From Bradyrhizobium sp. in8p8 (lineage in GTDB: Bacteria; Pseudomonadota; Alphaproteobacteria; Rhizobiales; Xanthobacteraceae): DNA of 64,000 nt. Below the pieces are notes generated by a model, which saw only the letters and a program-made list of their open reading frames with translations, was not told the origin of the DNA and searched no databases. How positions within the stretch are numbered: the first letter of the stretch is position 1; each line of letters opens with the position of its first letter. Location: the NCBI RefSeq assembly GCF_000426845.1, contig NZ_AUGD01000007.1:62001-126000 (forward strand), read 5' to 3'. Positions 35,416 to 44,415 of the stretch are shown in pieces. The position numbers and the translations under genes are program-made.

Positions 35416-36659
35416 TTCGTGGCCTGCTTGACTGCGTGCCCGTCAACAAGATCTTCCAGAGGTCGGACCACCACGCGCGTGCCGGCTTTGAGATCGCGTA
35501 CCTGGATCTGGTCGCCCACCTTCGCGCCGAGATCCACGCGCCGCAGGCGAGCCTTGCCATTCTCGATGACATAAAGGTGCTGTTGTCCGCCCACCTCGAA
35601 GACGGCCGCCATCGGCACTGCAAGAACCGGCTTGCGCTCTGATTCGGCTACTTCACGCTCGAGGAAGGCCACCTTGGCGCTCATGTCCGGAAGCATCCGC
35701 GCGTCGCGGTGCACGAACCGGATTTTCACGAGGGTAGACGCCTTGGCGCGATCCACCGTCGGTACCATCCGGTTAACCACACCCTCGAAACGCTCGCCGG
35801 GGATCGCGTCCAGCTGGATCTCCACCGGTTGCCCCACGTGGATGCTCAGGTACGACGACTCCGCGACGTCGGCTTCCACTTCAAGCGAGTCCATGTCGGC
35901 GATGGTGACCACCGCGCCCTTGGTGTCGACCGCCTGCGAGAACGGTGTGATCGTATCACCGACGTTGGCGTGCCGCGTGAGCACGACGCCGTCGAAGGGC
36001 GCCCGGATCAGGGTCTGGCCGACGGCAACTTCGGACGCGCGGAGATTGGCCTGTGCAGCGGCGATGGCGGCCTCGTACCCGGCAAACGCTGCTCGCGCCT
36101 TGGCGAGGCGTGCCTCAGCGCTTTCGCGCATCGAATCGCTTATGATGTTCTTCTCGCCGAGGGCCGCGGAGCGCTTGAACGCGATCTCCGCTTGCGTGAG
36201 CTCCGCCTGCCCCTGGGCGAGGTTGGCATAGGCAACCTGCACGTTGGCGGCGGCCTGGTCGCGCATCGCCTGGGTATCGCTGCTCTCGAGCCGGGCGATC
36301 ACTTCGCCCTCGTGCACCTTGCTGCCTTCGAGTACACCCAACCATTCCAGGCGGCCTGTCGCCTTCGAGGCGACGGACGCCTTGCGTTGCGCAACGACGT
36401 AGCCAGTCGCGTTCAACAGTGTCAGCGCCTGTGAGGGATAGACGGAGTAGACGGCCGCCGTCTCGACCGCGATCTGCGCGTGCCGGCGCCACATCCACGT
36501 TGCGACTCCGATGCCGACAAGCATGGCGACCACAAGGACCCGGACCAGGATGCGGCGCAGTTGTCTGCGACGGCGAGAGTCGGCGCTACGGTCGATCGCA
36601 AGCGCCGATAGATCGGACGCGGCGGGGAGGCCATCGCTTGGGGGTTTGTGCAGATTCAT
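35412..36659 (-). CDS. HlyD/MacA-type periplasmic adaptor of the ABC exporter
   Basis: The ATG at 36659 gives about 415 residues. N-terminal transmembrane anchor (RILVRVLVVAMLVGIGVATW), lipoyl/biotinyl half-motifs (ASVASKATGRLEWLGVLEGSKVHEGEVIARLE and IRAPFDGVVLTRHANVGDTI), an alpha-helical hairpin between them, and beta-barrel plus membrane-proximal domains. It couples the ABC pump to an outer-membrane channel, whose gene is not in the window. First gene of the four-gene minus-strand unit; convergent with the PKS operon, so the two halves of the locus are separately transcribed. Confidence 0.9.
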
Positions 36660-37434
36660 AGTCTCGTCATGAATTTCCGGGCAATGCAGCGCAAACTTGA
36701 AGAAAATATCTCGTTTCGGAAGCGGTAAGCCAGGCACTCGACGACTGTCAATTAGCATCAAAAGCGAGTGTTGACACCTATCATTTCGAATTCTCCAAAC
36801 CGAGCGACGCCATAGAATTCATCGTCGCACGACGGGGAGGCGAGACGACATCAAACCTGCGGCTGCGCGTGGGTTGCAGCGGCGTGCTACCAGGGGATAC
36901 GGCCCTGCGTCGCCATCGACATCAGGGATACGCATTGAGAGCTTGCCCTGCAGCATCCTTGGACACGTCGCTTTGAGCGGGCTTCTCAGGATCAGGGCAA
37001 AGTGCGGGGCAGCAGCTGCAGCGGCAGATTGGCCCTCATCATGATGAGGCGCATAAGTGCCGTCCCGAGATCTGGCCGCGTCGTCGACCGCTGCGGGCGG
37101 ATATTCGGTGACGCCGGTGAGGTCGTCGTTCGCTCCTCGATCGAGTGCTGGTGCGCCAGCATTTGCGAAGCACCAGCCAGATCTACGCAATGACGGGAAT
37201 GCCGGTCGAGTTCGCTCGGTCATTTGCTGACGAGCAGGAGGTGCAAGAGTGATTCCCAGCCCCTTTGGCGCACGTGTTACGTCTGCCTCAGCGATCGCCC
37301 AAGCCATCACCACACGGCGCGCCCATCGGCCCGAAACGACTACTCGATGGATCATCGCAAGATTGATCACGCGCAAACGAAGGCTGCTGCTCAGTTGCTA
37401 TCGTCAGGCATTCACGATCGGAAGGAAGTCAATC
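36660..37434. other. 775-base intergenic region at the right edge of the lipid locus
   Basis: No convincing complete gene. A plus-strand open stretch ending at the TGA near 37,248-37,250 reads like a protein tail (LVRQHLRSTSQIYAMTGMPV..EFARSFADEQEVQE), possibly a remnant. An inverted repeat GTGCTGG/CCAGCAT lies near 37,143-37,160. Bases 36,660-36,830 are relatively AT-rich and should hold the ABC-operon promoter. The right end contains a FixK-type box at 37,363. This is a plausible junction between the accessory lipid locus and the stress island. Confidence 0.4.
37363..37376 (+). promoter_or_regulatory. Candidate FixK/FNR-type box before the small Tyr/Pro-rich secreted protein
   Basis: TTGAT-CACG-CGCAA matches TTG(A/C)-N8-(T/G)CAA, with centre about 65 bases upstream of the ATG at 37435. 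The right half deviates (GCAA), as in several natural FixK2 sites. Confidence 0.5.
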
Positions 37435-37746
37435 ATGCGAACTTTACGAAAATTGAGCGCGCTGGCGACCGTTGCCGTCATTGCCACGGCAGCTTTGATG
37501 CCGACCAGCGCAGAGGCCCGGAACGGTCGCATCGCAGCCGGAGTGGTCGGCGGGTTCGCCGCTGGCGTCCTGGCCGGTGCCGCGATGGGCGGGCCTTATT
37601 GGGGGCCCTATCCGTACTATCCGGCTCCGGTCTACTATCCACCGGGACCCTATTATGCACTGTACGGACCCGTCTATTACGGCCCGTGTGTTCGCCGCAC
37701 CGTCTGGGATGGTTGGCGTTGGCGCCGCGTGCGCGTCTGTTACTAA
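37435..37746 (+). CDS. Small secreted Gly/Tyr/Pro-rich protein
   Basis: 103 residues from an ATG with a GGAAG ribosome site. Sec signal peptide (LSALATVAVIATAALMPTSAEA), then a glycine-rich hydrophobic stretch (AAGVVGGFAAGVLAGAAMGG) and a Tyr/Pro-rich tail (PYWGPYPYYPAPVYYPPG) with two cysteines (one near YYGPCVRR, one at the end). Such short secreted proteins are common and uncharacterised in Bradyrhizobium-type genomes; an envelope role is a guess. A FixK-type box stands upstream. Confidence 0.72.
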   Translation: MRTLRKLSALATVAVIATAALMPTSAEARNGRIAAGVVGGFAAGVLAGAAMGGPYWGPYPYYPAPVYYPPGPYYALYGPVYYGPCVRRTVWDGWRWRRVRVCY

Positions 37747-37750
37747 GAAG

Positions 37751-38044
37751 ATGCAGATCGCAGCTCGGGGGCGCGCCAAAGCCGGCCGCCTCCCGGCTGT
37801 CGTCCACGGCCAATCGTGGAGAGCCGAGGCTGCAGATCGAACCGTCGAGCCGACGATCGACCGGATCGTTGCCAACCTCGCGCCGGTCGGCATCCCAAAG
37901 CAGGAAGTCGGTCAGAAGATGAGCCGGCTTTTGGCAGGGGGCCCGAAGCCGCCGAACGCACGGGCGAGGCGACGTTCCAGTCGCCTCGTCCAACCGCCTG
38001 GATGGACCTCAGCCGATGAACGAGCGATACGGCTCGGTCAGTAG
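37751..38044 (+). CDS. Possible small protein of unknown function
   Basis: A 97-residue frame beginning 2 bases after the stop of the previous gene. The middle (RTVEPTIDRIVANLAPVGIPKQEVGQKMSRLLAGGPKPP) reads like protein, but the Arg-rich ends do not. Its end overlaps the CBS-BON gene on the opposite strand by 7 bases. No good ribosome site. I do not recognise it; it may be non-coding. Otherwise the 290-base gap here holds nothing I can name. Confidence 0.25.
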   Translation: MQIAARGRAKAGRLPAVVHGQSWRAEAADRTVEPTIDRIVANLAPVGIPKQEVGQKMSRLLAGGPKPPNARARRRSSRLVQPPGWTSADERAIRLGQ

Positions 38045-38724
38045 ACGAAGGCCGGGGTCTCGATCAGGTGATCATTCACCAGCACGACGCCTGGGATGGC
38101 CTCTGCCGCGACCCGGATGGCCTTGCGTTCCGCGGCCGATGGCGCGCTGCCCCAGATGTCGATGATGCCGTTCTGGACGGTCGCGTTCAGGTTGAATGTG
38201 TGTGCCCAAGGTTGCTTCTTGATCTCCTCCAGGAATCTCTTTCTGATGGTGGCGTCGGGAAGCGAAATTTCCAGCTTCGGCTTGGCGCTCGCGACGGCCT
38301 GCAGCAGGTTGGTCCGGCTGACGATCCCGACGAGCTGGCCTTGCTTGTTGACGATCGGCACGCGTTTGATCTGACGTCTTTCGAGCAGCATGGCGATGTC
38401 GCTCAGCGGCGTTTCGGGAGCCGCAGTCACGACATCGCGTGTCATGATGTCCGTGACCTTGGCCGAATGCGATTTGACGTAGTCAGCCGCCATCTCGGCG
38501 TCGCCGGTCAAAATCTGAAGCCACCAGCCATAGGAGCGCTCGGTGCCGGATTCGGTTCGGTGCAGCAGATCGCCTTCGGAGACGATTCCGAGGATGTTGT
38601 TGTCGGAATCGACGACCGGCACCGCGCTGATGCGGCGCTCGAGCAGGATCCTGGCGACTTGGCGAACCGTTGCATTTGCGCCCACAGTCACTACCGGCGC
38701 GATCATCACGTCCTGTGCTTGCAT
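38038..38724 (-). CDS. CBS-pair plus BON domain protein (1 of 3)
   Basis: ATG at 38724 (QAQDVMIAPVVTVGANATVRQ), 228 residues. Two CBS motifs (~1-60 and ~85-145: AQDVMI..DNNILGIVSEGDLL and VTDIMTRDVV..GQLVGIVSRTNLL) form a Bateman module that senses adenine nucleotides. The C-terminal BON-like domain (IRKRFLEEIKKQPWAHTFNLNATVQNGIIDIWGSAPS) may contact membrane or protein. It is divergent from the universal stress gene; its own FixK-type box is 60 bases upstream. Two paralogues lie at 46.8 and 53.2 kb. Confidence 0.85.
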   Translation of the reverse strand: MQAQDVMIAPVVTVGANATVRQVARILLERRISAVPVVDSDNNILGIVSEGDLLHRTESGTERSYGWWLQILTGDAEMAADYVKSHSAKVTDIMTRDVVTAAPETPLSDIAMLLERRQIKRVPIVNKQGQLVGIVSRTNLLQAVASAKPKLEISLPDATIRKRFLEEIKKQPWAHTFNLNATVQNGIIDIWGSAPSAAERKAIRVAAEAIPGVVLVNDHLIETPAFVY

Positions 38725-38777
38725 GGCAGACCTCCGTGCTGGTTTCCGGCATTTTGCCGTCCATCGGGCCAACCGGA

Positions 38778-38791
38778 TTGATCGGGATCAA
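38778..38791 (-). promoter_or_regulatory. FixK/FNR box for the CBS-BON gene
   Basis: Perfect palindrome TTGAT-CGGG-ATCAA, centre 60 bases from the ATG at 38724. A CAAAAT -10-like hexamer (38751-38756 on the minus strand) sits at the spacing expected for class II activation (box near -41.5). Confidence 0.78.
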
Positions 38792-38807
38792 GCCCACGCG
38801 TGATCGC

Positions 38808-38821
38808 TTGACCTGCGTCAA
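38808..38821 (+). promoter_or_regulatory. FixK/FNR box for the universal stress gene
   Basis: TTGAC-CTGC-GTCAA, centre 62 bases upstream of the ATG at 38877. A GATAAG -10-like hexamer lies at 38843-38848, again right for activation from about -41.5. Two boxes in one 150-base divergent promoter, one facing each gene. Confidence 0.78.
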
Positions 38822-38876
38822 CGGGACGACGTCGAAACGCGAGATAAGGGTACCATTCGAACAATGGAGCAACGAC

Positions 38877-39698
38877 ATGTCTCTAGCCAGCGTCATGGTC
38901 TACGTCGATCCCGAGCAGCAGGATGAAGGCCAGATCGCCGTCGCCGAGGCCGTCGCAAACGGCTTCGGGGCCGCCTTGCTTGGCGTCTCGGCCATCGCAA
39001 CGGATCCCCCGTTCGTCGCCGAAGGCGTGATCATCGAACAGACGACGGCCGACGATCTCGAGCGCATGCGCGCAACGCTGTCGGCCAAGGAGGCGTGGTT
39101 CAGGCGTATCGTTCGGCTGCCGAGCGACAAGGTGGAATGGCGCTGGAGGATCGGGTTTCCGACCGAGTTCCTGGTCGAGCAGTCCAGGGCGGCGGACCTC
39201 GTCGTGGTACGGCGCAGCCGCCCGAAGACCAAATCCTCTCATTATCTCGATGCGCCCGGAGCCATGTTGCGGCTGGGCCGTCCCATCCTTTCGGTGCCGG
39301 ACGGCGTCACCCGATTGTCAGGCGACCGGATCGTGGTCGGCTGGAAGGATTCCCGGGAGGCGCGCTTGGCCGTGCGGGACGCACTGCCGTTGCTGACCCG
39401 GGCTTCAGAGGTCACGATCACCGAAGTCTGCACCTCCAGCGAACAAGATGCGGCGCGAGACCGGTTGCGGGACGTGGCCGGATATCTCGGGCGTCACGGC
39501 GTGAGCTGCCGGCACGAGGTGCGCGTACATACGGCGGAGCCGGATGCGGGCTACCTCGTTCGGCTCGCCGCCGACGTCGGCGCCGACCTCATCGTGACCG
39601 GGGGATATGGACACAGCCGGTTGGGAGAGTGGGTTTTCGGCGGCATGACGCAAAGCCTCCTGCAGGACGCTCCGGTCTGCCTGTTGATGTCGCACTGA
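38877..39698 (+). CDS. Universal stress protein, tandem Usp domains
   Basis: ATG at 38877 gives 273 residues (SLASVMVYVDPEQQDEGQ). Two UspA-like domains: ~1-140 and ~150-273. The second keeps the ATP-binding signature GGYGHSRLGEWVFGGMTQSLL (G-x2-G-x9-G-(S/T)); the first lacks it. Such tandem proteins respond to stress and low oxygen, often under FixK or FNR control, which fits the box at 38808. Cytoplasmic; partner unknown. Confidence 0.9.
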   Translation: MSLASVMVYVDPEQQDEGQIAVAEAVANGFGAALLGVSAIATDPPFVAEGVIIEQTTADDLERMRATLSAKEAWFRRIVRLPSDKVEWRWRIGFPTEFLVEQSRAADLVVVRRSRPKTKSSHYLDAPGAMLRLGRPILSVPDGVTRLSGDRIVVGWKDSREARLAVRDALPLLTRASEVTITEVCTSSEQDAARDRLRDVAGYLGRHGVSCRHEVRVHTAEPDAGYLVRLAADVGADLIVTGGYGHSRLGEWVFGGMTQSLLQDAPVCLLMSH

Positions 39699-39722
39699 CG
39701 TCCCGCTTCGGCTGACTGTTCG

Positions 39723-39808
39723 GCATGATCTCGGCAGCAAACGCGTTCCGGGCTTGCTGCGAGCGTTTGTTGGGACGGAAGACTGCTGCGCAGTCTTCCG
39801 GATCATGC
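39723..39808. repeat. Palindromic intergenic repeat element (rhizobial type)
   Basis: An imperfect 86-base palindrome bounded by GCATGATC (39723-39730) and GATCATGC (39801-39808), with an inner perfect 10-bp stem GGAAGACTGC/GCAGTCTTCC (3-base loop) and an AAACGC/GCGTTT pair. It resembles the mosaic palindromic intergenic elements frequent in Bradyrhizobium. It lies between two convergent genes, so it may also act as a bidirectional terminator. Recognition is from pattern memory. Confidence 0.6.
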
Positions 39809-39809
39809 T

Positions 39810-42230
39810 TCAGCCCGCAGCCCGCCGCCGTCCGCCGCTGTCGCTCTCCGCGGCGCCGACGGTCTCGATGGTCCGCAACACGCTCGACGGATTCACGCTG
39901 ATCGAGTCGATCCCGAGCTCAGCCAGATACTTGGCGATCTCCGGGTAGTTCGCGGGGGCCTCACCACAGATGCCGACGTGGCGGCGGTTGCGCTTGGCGC
40001 CAAGCACGGCCATCGACAGCATTTGCAGCATGCCGGGATCGCGCTCGTCGAAATCGAAGGCGACGATCTCGGAATCCCTGTCGACGCCGAGCGTCAGCTG
40101 GGTGAGATCGTTGGAGCCGATGGAGAATCCGTCGAACAATTGCGCGAACTGGTCGATCAGGATGACGTTGTTCGGGATCTCGCACATCATGTAGATTTCA
40201 AGGCCGCCGTCGCCTCGTTTCAAGCCGTGATCCGCCATGGCCGCAATGACCTTGCGCGCTTCTTCGACACGCCGGCAGAACGGAATCATGATCTTGAGAT
40301 TGGTCAGGCCCATCGCCTCGCGCACCCGCTTCATGGCGGCGCATTCCAGCGCGAAGCCTTGCGCATAGGCGGGGTGGGCGTAGCGGGCGGCGCCCCTGAA
40401 GCCGAGCATCGGGTTCTCCTCGCGAGGCTCGAAATCGGCCCCGCCGAGCAGGTTCGCATATTCATTGGTCTTGAAATCGGATAGGCGCACGATCACCGGC
40501 CGGGGATAGAACGCCGCGGCGATGGTGCCGACGCCTTCCGACAGCCGCTCGACGAAGAACTCGGACGGCTTCTTGTGGCGCGCGGTCAACAGCTTGATCT
40601 TCCGTCGGTCCCGCGCTGAGGTCACCTTGCCGGGGCAGGCGAGCGCCATCGGATGGATCCCGATATGCTGGTTGATGATGAATTCCATGCGGGCAAGGCC
40701 AACGCCATCGCTCGGCAGGGATGCGCTCTTGAACGCGATCTCGGGATTGCCGAGGTTCACCATGATTTCGGTGCGCGGCTTCCGCACACTTTCGGTCGCG
40801 GTCCGTTCGACCTCGTAGGGCAGTGTACCCTCGAAGACGTGGCCGATATCGCCTTCCGCGCAGGACACCGTCACCGCCGTGCCCGTCTTCGCTTTCTTGC
40901 TGAAATTGCCGGTTCCGACCACTGCGGGCACGCCGAGCTCGCGCGCGATGATCGCGGCATGGCAGGTCCGGCCGCCATGATCGGTGACGATCGCGGCGGC
41001 AAGCTTCATGACGGGCTCCCAGTCCGGGCTCGTCGCCGTCGCGACCAGCACCTCGCCGGGGCGGAATTTCCGGAGATCCCGCTCGTTGCTGATCAGCCGG
41101 ATGCGTCCTGCCGCGATCTTCTCTCCGACGGCGCGGCCTTCCGCCAGCGCTGTCCCGCGCGCTTTCAGGACATAGCTCTCGAGCGCCTCCGGCGTTCGGC
41201 GGGAGGCGACCGTCTCGGGCCTGGCCTGGATGATGTACAGCGAACCGTCCTTGCCGTCCTTGGCCCATTCGACGTCCATTGGGGTCGGCTTGCCGGCCTT
41301 TTGCGAGTAGTGCTTCTCGACCAGCAGCGCGCACTCGGCCAGCGTCAGGACCTCGTTGTCATTGATGCAGAATTGCTGGCGCTCGCGCGCTGCCGTTGCC
41401 ACGTTCCGGGTTGCGTTGCGCCCGCGACCGTAGACCATCCGCTTGGCCTTGGATCCCAGGCGGCGCGACAGAACCGAGCGGAAGCCGGCATTGAAGGTCG
41501 GCTTGTGAACGTAGAATTCGTCGGGGTCGACAGCGCCCTGCACGATGTTCTCGCCCAGTCCGTAGACGCCGGTCACGAACACGACGTCGCGAAACCCGGT
41601 CTCGGTGTCGAGTGTGAAGGTGACGCCGCTTGCCGCAAGGTCCGAACGAACCATCTTCATGACCGCGACAGACAGCGCGACCTTGAAGTGATCGAAACCC
41701 TTGTCGATCCGATAGGAGATCGCGCGATCCGTAAACAGCGAAGCGAAGCAGCGGCGGCAGGCCTCCATCAGCCCGTCCGCGCCGCGGATGTTGAGGAAGC
41801 TGTCGTGCTGTCCGGCAAAGCTCGCGGTCGGCAGGTCTTCGGCCGTGGCCGAGCTACGGACCGCCACCGCAACGTTGCGACCATATTCCTGCTCCAGCTG
41901 CCGGTACGCCTGTGCGACCTGCTGGCGGAGATCATCCCGGTCGGTAGCGGCATAGACGATCGCGCGCGCGGCCGCGGCGCGTCGGGCAAGATCGGCGATC
42001 CGCCGCTTGTCGATGCCGGCGAGCAGAGGGCCCAGCTTGTCCCACGCACCGGCTTCGGTCAGGGCGTCTCGGAATGCCGCGGCCGTCAGCGCAAAGCCGT
42101 TCGGGACCTTGACGCCCTGCGGCGTCAGTACCGAATATAATTCGCCCAGGGATGCGGTCTTGCCTCCGACCAGCGGCACGTCGGCAAGACGGATGTCCCT
42201 GAACCAGCGAATGTAGCTCGGTGCGTCCAT
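39810..42230 (-). CDS. ppsA: Phosphoenolpyruvate synthase (pyruvate, water dikinase)-like
   Basis: The ATG at 42230 gives 806 residues (DAPSYIRWFRDIRLADVPLVGGKTASLGEL). PPDK-type ATP-binding half with AVRSSATAEDLPTASFAGQHDSFLN; the mobile phosphohistidine domain GGRTCHAAIIARELGVPAVVGTG (His424); and the C-terminal TIM barrel with MCEIPNNVILIDQFAQLFDGFSIGSNDLTQL and the catalytic-cysteine motif GICGEAPANYP. It makes PEP from pyruvate and ATP in gluconeogenesis. Family sure. A FixK-type box is 76 bases upstream, so it may be induced when oxygen is low. Confidence 0.93.
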   Translation of the reverse strand: MDAPSYIRWFRDIRLADVPLVGGKTASLGELYSVLTPQGVKVPNGFALTAAAFRDALTEAGAWDKLGPLLAGIDKRRIADLARRAAAARAIVYAATDRDDLRQQVAQAYRQLEQEYGRNVAVAVRSSATAEDLPTASFAGQHDSFLNIRGADGLMEACRRCFASLFTDRAISYRIDKGFDHFKVALSVAVMKMVRSDLAASGVTFTLDTETGFRDVVFVTGVYGLGENIVQGAVDPDEFYVHKPTFNAGFRSVLSRRLGSKAKRMVYGRGRNATRNVATAARERQQFCINDNEVLTLAECALLVEKHYSQKAGKPTPMDVEWAKDGKDGSLYIIQARPETVASRRTPEALESYVLKARGTALAEGRAVGEKIAAGRIRLISNERDLRKFRPGEVLVATATSPDWEPVMKLAAAIVTDHGGRTCHAAIIARELGVPAVVGTGNFSKKAKTGTAVTVSCAEGDIGHVFEGTLPYEVERTATESVRKPRTEIMVNLGNPEIAFKSASLPSDGVGLARMEFIINQHIGIHPMALACPGKVTSARDRRKIKLLTARHKKPSEFFVERLSEGVGTIAAAFYPRPVIVRLSDFKTNEYANLLGGADFEPREENPMLGFRGAARYAHPAYAQGFALECAAMKRVREAMGLTNLKIMIPFCRRVEEARKVIAAMADHGLKRGDGGLEIYMMCEIPNNVILIDQFAQLFDGFSIGSNDLTQLTLGVDRDSEIVAFDFDERDPGMLQMLSMAVLGAKRNRRHVGICGEAPANYPEIAKYLAELGIDSISVNPSSVLRTIETVGAAESDSGGRRRAAG

Positions 42231-42299
42231 CGCGCATTCTCCCGCGCTGCAAAATGGATCTGAATGTCGATATCTTTCCCGCATCTGCGCGCGACTGAT

Positions 42300-42313
42300 T
42301 TGCGAAAGATCAA
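42300..42313. promoter_or_regulatory. Candidate FixK/FNR-type box between ppsA and the YddA-like gene
   Basis: TTGCG-AAAG-ATCAA fits TTG(A/C)-N8-(T/G)CAA with a perfect right half. The centre is 76 bases from the ppsA ATG and about 43 from the ATG of the divergent transporter gene; it could serve either. Confidence 0.5.
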
Positions 42314-42349
42314 GTGCGCAACGCGCGCCCGCTTTAGCTGTGAACAATA

Positions 42350-43483
42350 ATGACGATGGAACCCGACCAGAGCGCCTCTTCACTGGAGAGGTCACGATTT
42401 TGGCAGAGCGCCTCCGGCTTCTGGCGTGGAGTACCGGCATGGCGCGTCTGGGCGCTGTGCGCGCTCCTGGTGAGCGTCGTCGTCCTCCAGCTCTATGTGC
42501 AATTTCGTTTCAACTACTGGAATCGCGACTTCTTCGATGCGCTGGAGAGCCGCGATCCCGCACGGCTGAGAGGCCAGGCGCTCCTGCTCGTCCCATTGTG
42601 CCTCGGCAGCGTCGCGCTCGCCGTCACCTCGGTCTGGGGCCGCATGACCGTGCAAAGAAAGTGGCGGGAATGGCTGACCGGCAAGGTGATCGACTATTGG
42701 GTCGAGGATGACCGTTATGCCCGCCTCGCGGCCGTGCAGAGCGAGCAGCAGATTCCCGAATACCGGATTGCCGAGGACGTCAGGATCGCAACGGATGCGC
42801 CGATCGACTTGGCGCTCGGGCTGGTCTCCGCGCTGCTCAGCGCCGTCATCTTCATTCAGATTCTCTGGACCGTGGGTGGCGACATCGCGCTGCCTGTGGG
42901 AAGTCATTCCGTCCGGATTCCGGGCTACCTCGTCATCGGTGTGGCGCTCTATTCCGGCATCGTGACGACCGCGATGACGCTGGTCGGGGCGCCCCTGACC
43001 CGGCTGGTCCAGATCAAGAACCAGGCCGAGGCGGAGTTGATCACGGCGGCCCACGAGCTGCGCGACATCGGGGAGGGGGCCGCGCCGCGAGACCGACGGT
43101 CGGAAGTCTGCCGCGACGTTCGCAGTGCGCTCAGGGCGACCATCGATCAGTGGCGCCGTCTGTGCTGGCAACTGATGCGGACGACGATCGTGTCACATGG
43201 AAACACGCTTTTGGCGCCGATCATCGGCCTGGTGCTTTGCGCGCCGAAATTTCTTTCCGGAGCCATGACACTGGGGGAGCTCACGCAAGCCGCCGCGGCT
43301 TTCACGCTGGTGCAGGCCTCGTTCAACTGGGTTGTCGACAATTACGCGCGTATCGCCGATTGGAGGTCGTCGTTGGAACGGGTCGGCGGTCTTCTGCTTT
43401 CGCTCGACCGCCTCAACCGGGAAACGCCGCCGCAGCAGGCAGAGTCCCCGATGCTTCCGGCTGGATCGGTCAAATTGCCGTAG
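42350..43483 (+). CDS. SbmA/BacA/YddA-like transporter membrane domain lacking an ATPase domain
   Basis: 377 residues with about six membrane helices and the ABC_membrane_2 signature: YWNRDFFDALESRDPARL, MTVQRKWREWLTGKVIDYW, YRIAEDVRIATDAPIDL, IPGYLVIGVALYSGIV, and FNWVVDNYARIADWRSSLERV. In the YddA/BclA group a nucleotide-binding domain follows at once; here the frame stops just after the membrane domain and a convergent kinase gene begins, so the ATPase is lost, or this is a BacA-like stand-alone transporter. BacA/BclA proteins import peptides and matter in symbiosis. The ATPase-less state is visible; its function is inference. Confidence 0.75.
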   Translation: MTMEPDQSASSLERSRFWQSASGFWRGVPAWRVWALCALLVSVVVLQLYVQFRFNYWNRDFFDALESRDPARLRGQALLLVPLCLGSVALAVTSVWGRMTVQRKWREWLTGKVIDYWVEDDRYARLAAVQSEQQIPEYRIAEDVRIATDAPIDLALGLVSALLSAVIFIQILWTVGGDIALPVGSHSVRIPGYLVIGVALYSGIVTTAMTLVGAPLTRLVQIKNQAEAELITAAHELRDIGEGAAPRDRRSEVCRDVRSALRATIDQWRRLCWQLMRTTIVSHGNTLLAPIIGLVLCAPKFLSGAMTLGELTQAAAAFTLVQASFNWVVDNYARIADWRSSLERVGGLLLSLDRLNRETPPQQAESPMLPAGSVKLP

Positions 43484-44411
43484 AAAGAATGACTTGTTCG
43501 GCGAGACGCTTGACGTCGTCGGGCCGGCAGAGTTCGGTGCCTGGATTGAGCAGGGCCGCGGCGCCGGCGGCGACGGCCTGCCGAAAGCAGCGCTCGAGGC
43601 CGGCTCCAGATGCCAGCCCATAGACCAGCGCGCCCAGAAAACTGTCACCTGCACCAACAGCGCCGACGGGCGTGATCGCAAGAGGTTTTGCGTGCAGCAC
43701 CTGCCGGCTCGTCACCAGGGCGGCGCCGAGATGTCCCATTGTCAGGGCGACGATCGCCGCTTTGCCGCTGCGCACCAACGTCTTCGCAGCAGCTTCCCAT
43801 TCGGCGGCGTCGGATGGCTCGTGACCGACCAGTTCGCGCATCTCTCGCAGGTTCGGCTTGACCAGCTCGATGCCCTCGGCCACCGCGGCAACAAGGGCCG
43901 GACCGGAGGTATCCAGGATCATCTTGGCCTCGCGCCGTTTCACGATCCTTGCGACACGCGCGTAGAAATCGTCGGGCACCCCCGCCGGCAGGCTTCCGCT
44001 GGCAACCACGAAGCTGGGAAACGGTTGAAGCGCCGACAGCATGGCGAGGCAGGTCTGCCATTCATTCTCGGCAAGAGGCGGTCCAGGCAGGATGAAGCGA
44101 TAGGGCTGGGACGTGCTGATCTCGCGAACGAAGAAGTCTTGTCGGGTTTCGCCCGCGATCGGAAAGGTCAGGCTTTCGATGCCCTCCTTGTCGAGCAATT
44201 GTCGCAGCAGGTCTCCTGTGAGGCCACCCACCGGATAGAGCGCAGTGGCATTGCCGCCGAGGCGCTTGACCACGCGCGCAACGTTGATGCCGCCGCCGCC
44301 GGGGTCGCGGCGCTGCCCGATGCCGCGCAGCTTGGCGACGGGGATGATCCTGTCCACCGACGTCGACACGTCGACGGCCGGATTGGGCGTGATCGTGAGG
44401 ATCTCGGTCAT
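43470..44411 (-). CDS. pfkB: PfkB-family hexose kinase (6-phosphofructokinase-II / 1-PFK-like)
   Basis: A 313-residue sugar kinase of the ribokinase/PfkB fold. Seen: ITPNPAVDVSTSVD at the N-terminus, GGGGINVARVVKRLGG, and the anion-hole/catalytic motif VGAGDSFLGALVYGLA near the C-terminus. It phosphorylates fructose-6-phosphate, fructose-1-phosphate or tagatose-6-phosphate; specificity is not decidable here. Four bases after the GH1 gene on the same strand, likely one FixK-type-controlled operon. Its end overlaps the convergent transporter by 14 bases. Confidence 0.88.
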   Translation of the reverse strand: MTEILTITPNPAVDVSTSVDRIIPVAKLRGIGQRRDPGGGGINVARVVKRLGGNATALYPVGGLTGDLLRQLLDKEGIESLTFPIAGETRQDFFVREISTSQPYRFILPGPPLAENEWQTCLAMLSALQPFPSFVVASGSLPAGVPDDFYARVARIVKRREAKMILDTSGPALVAAVAEGIELVKPNLREMRELVGHEPSDAAEWEAAAKTLVRSGKAAIVALTMGHLGAALVTSRQVLHAKPLAITPVGAVGAGDSFLGALVYGLASGAGLERCFRQAVAAGAAALLNPGTELCRPDDVKRLAEQVILSTAI

Positions 44412-44415
44412 CGGC

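Noticed and set aside
36819..37376. A 185-codon minus-strand frame in the gap after the ABC operon
   Set aside because: No domain, no ribosome site, low-complexity Ala/Pro/Arg runs; it overlaps a candidate regulatory box.
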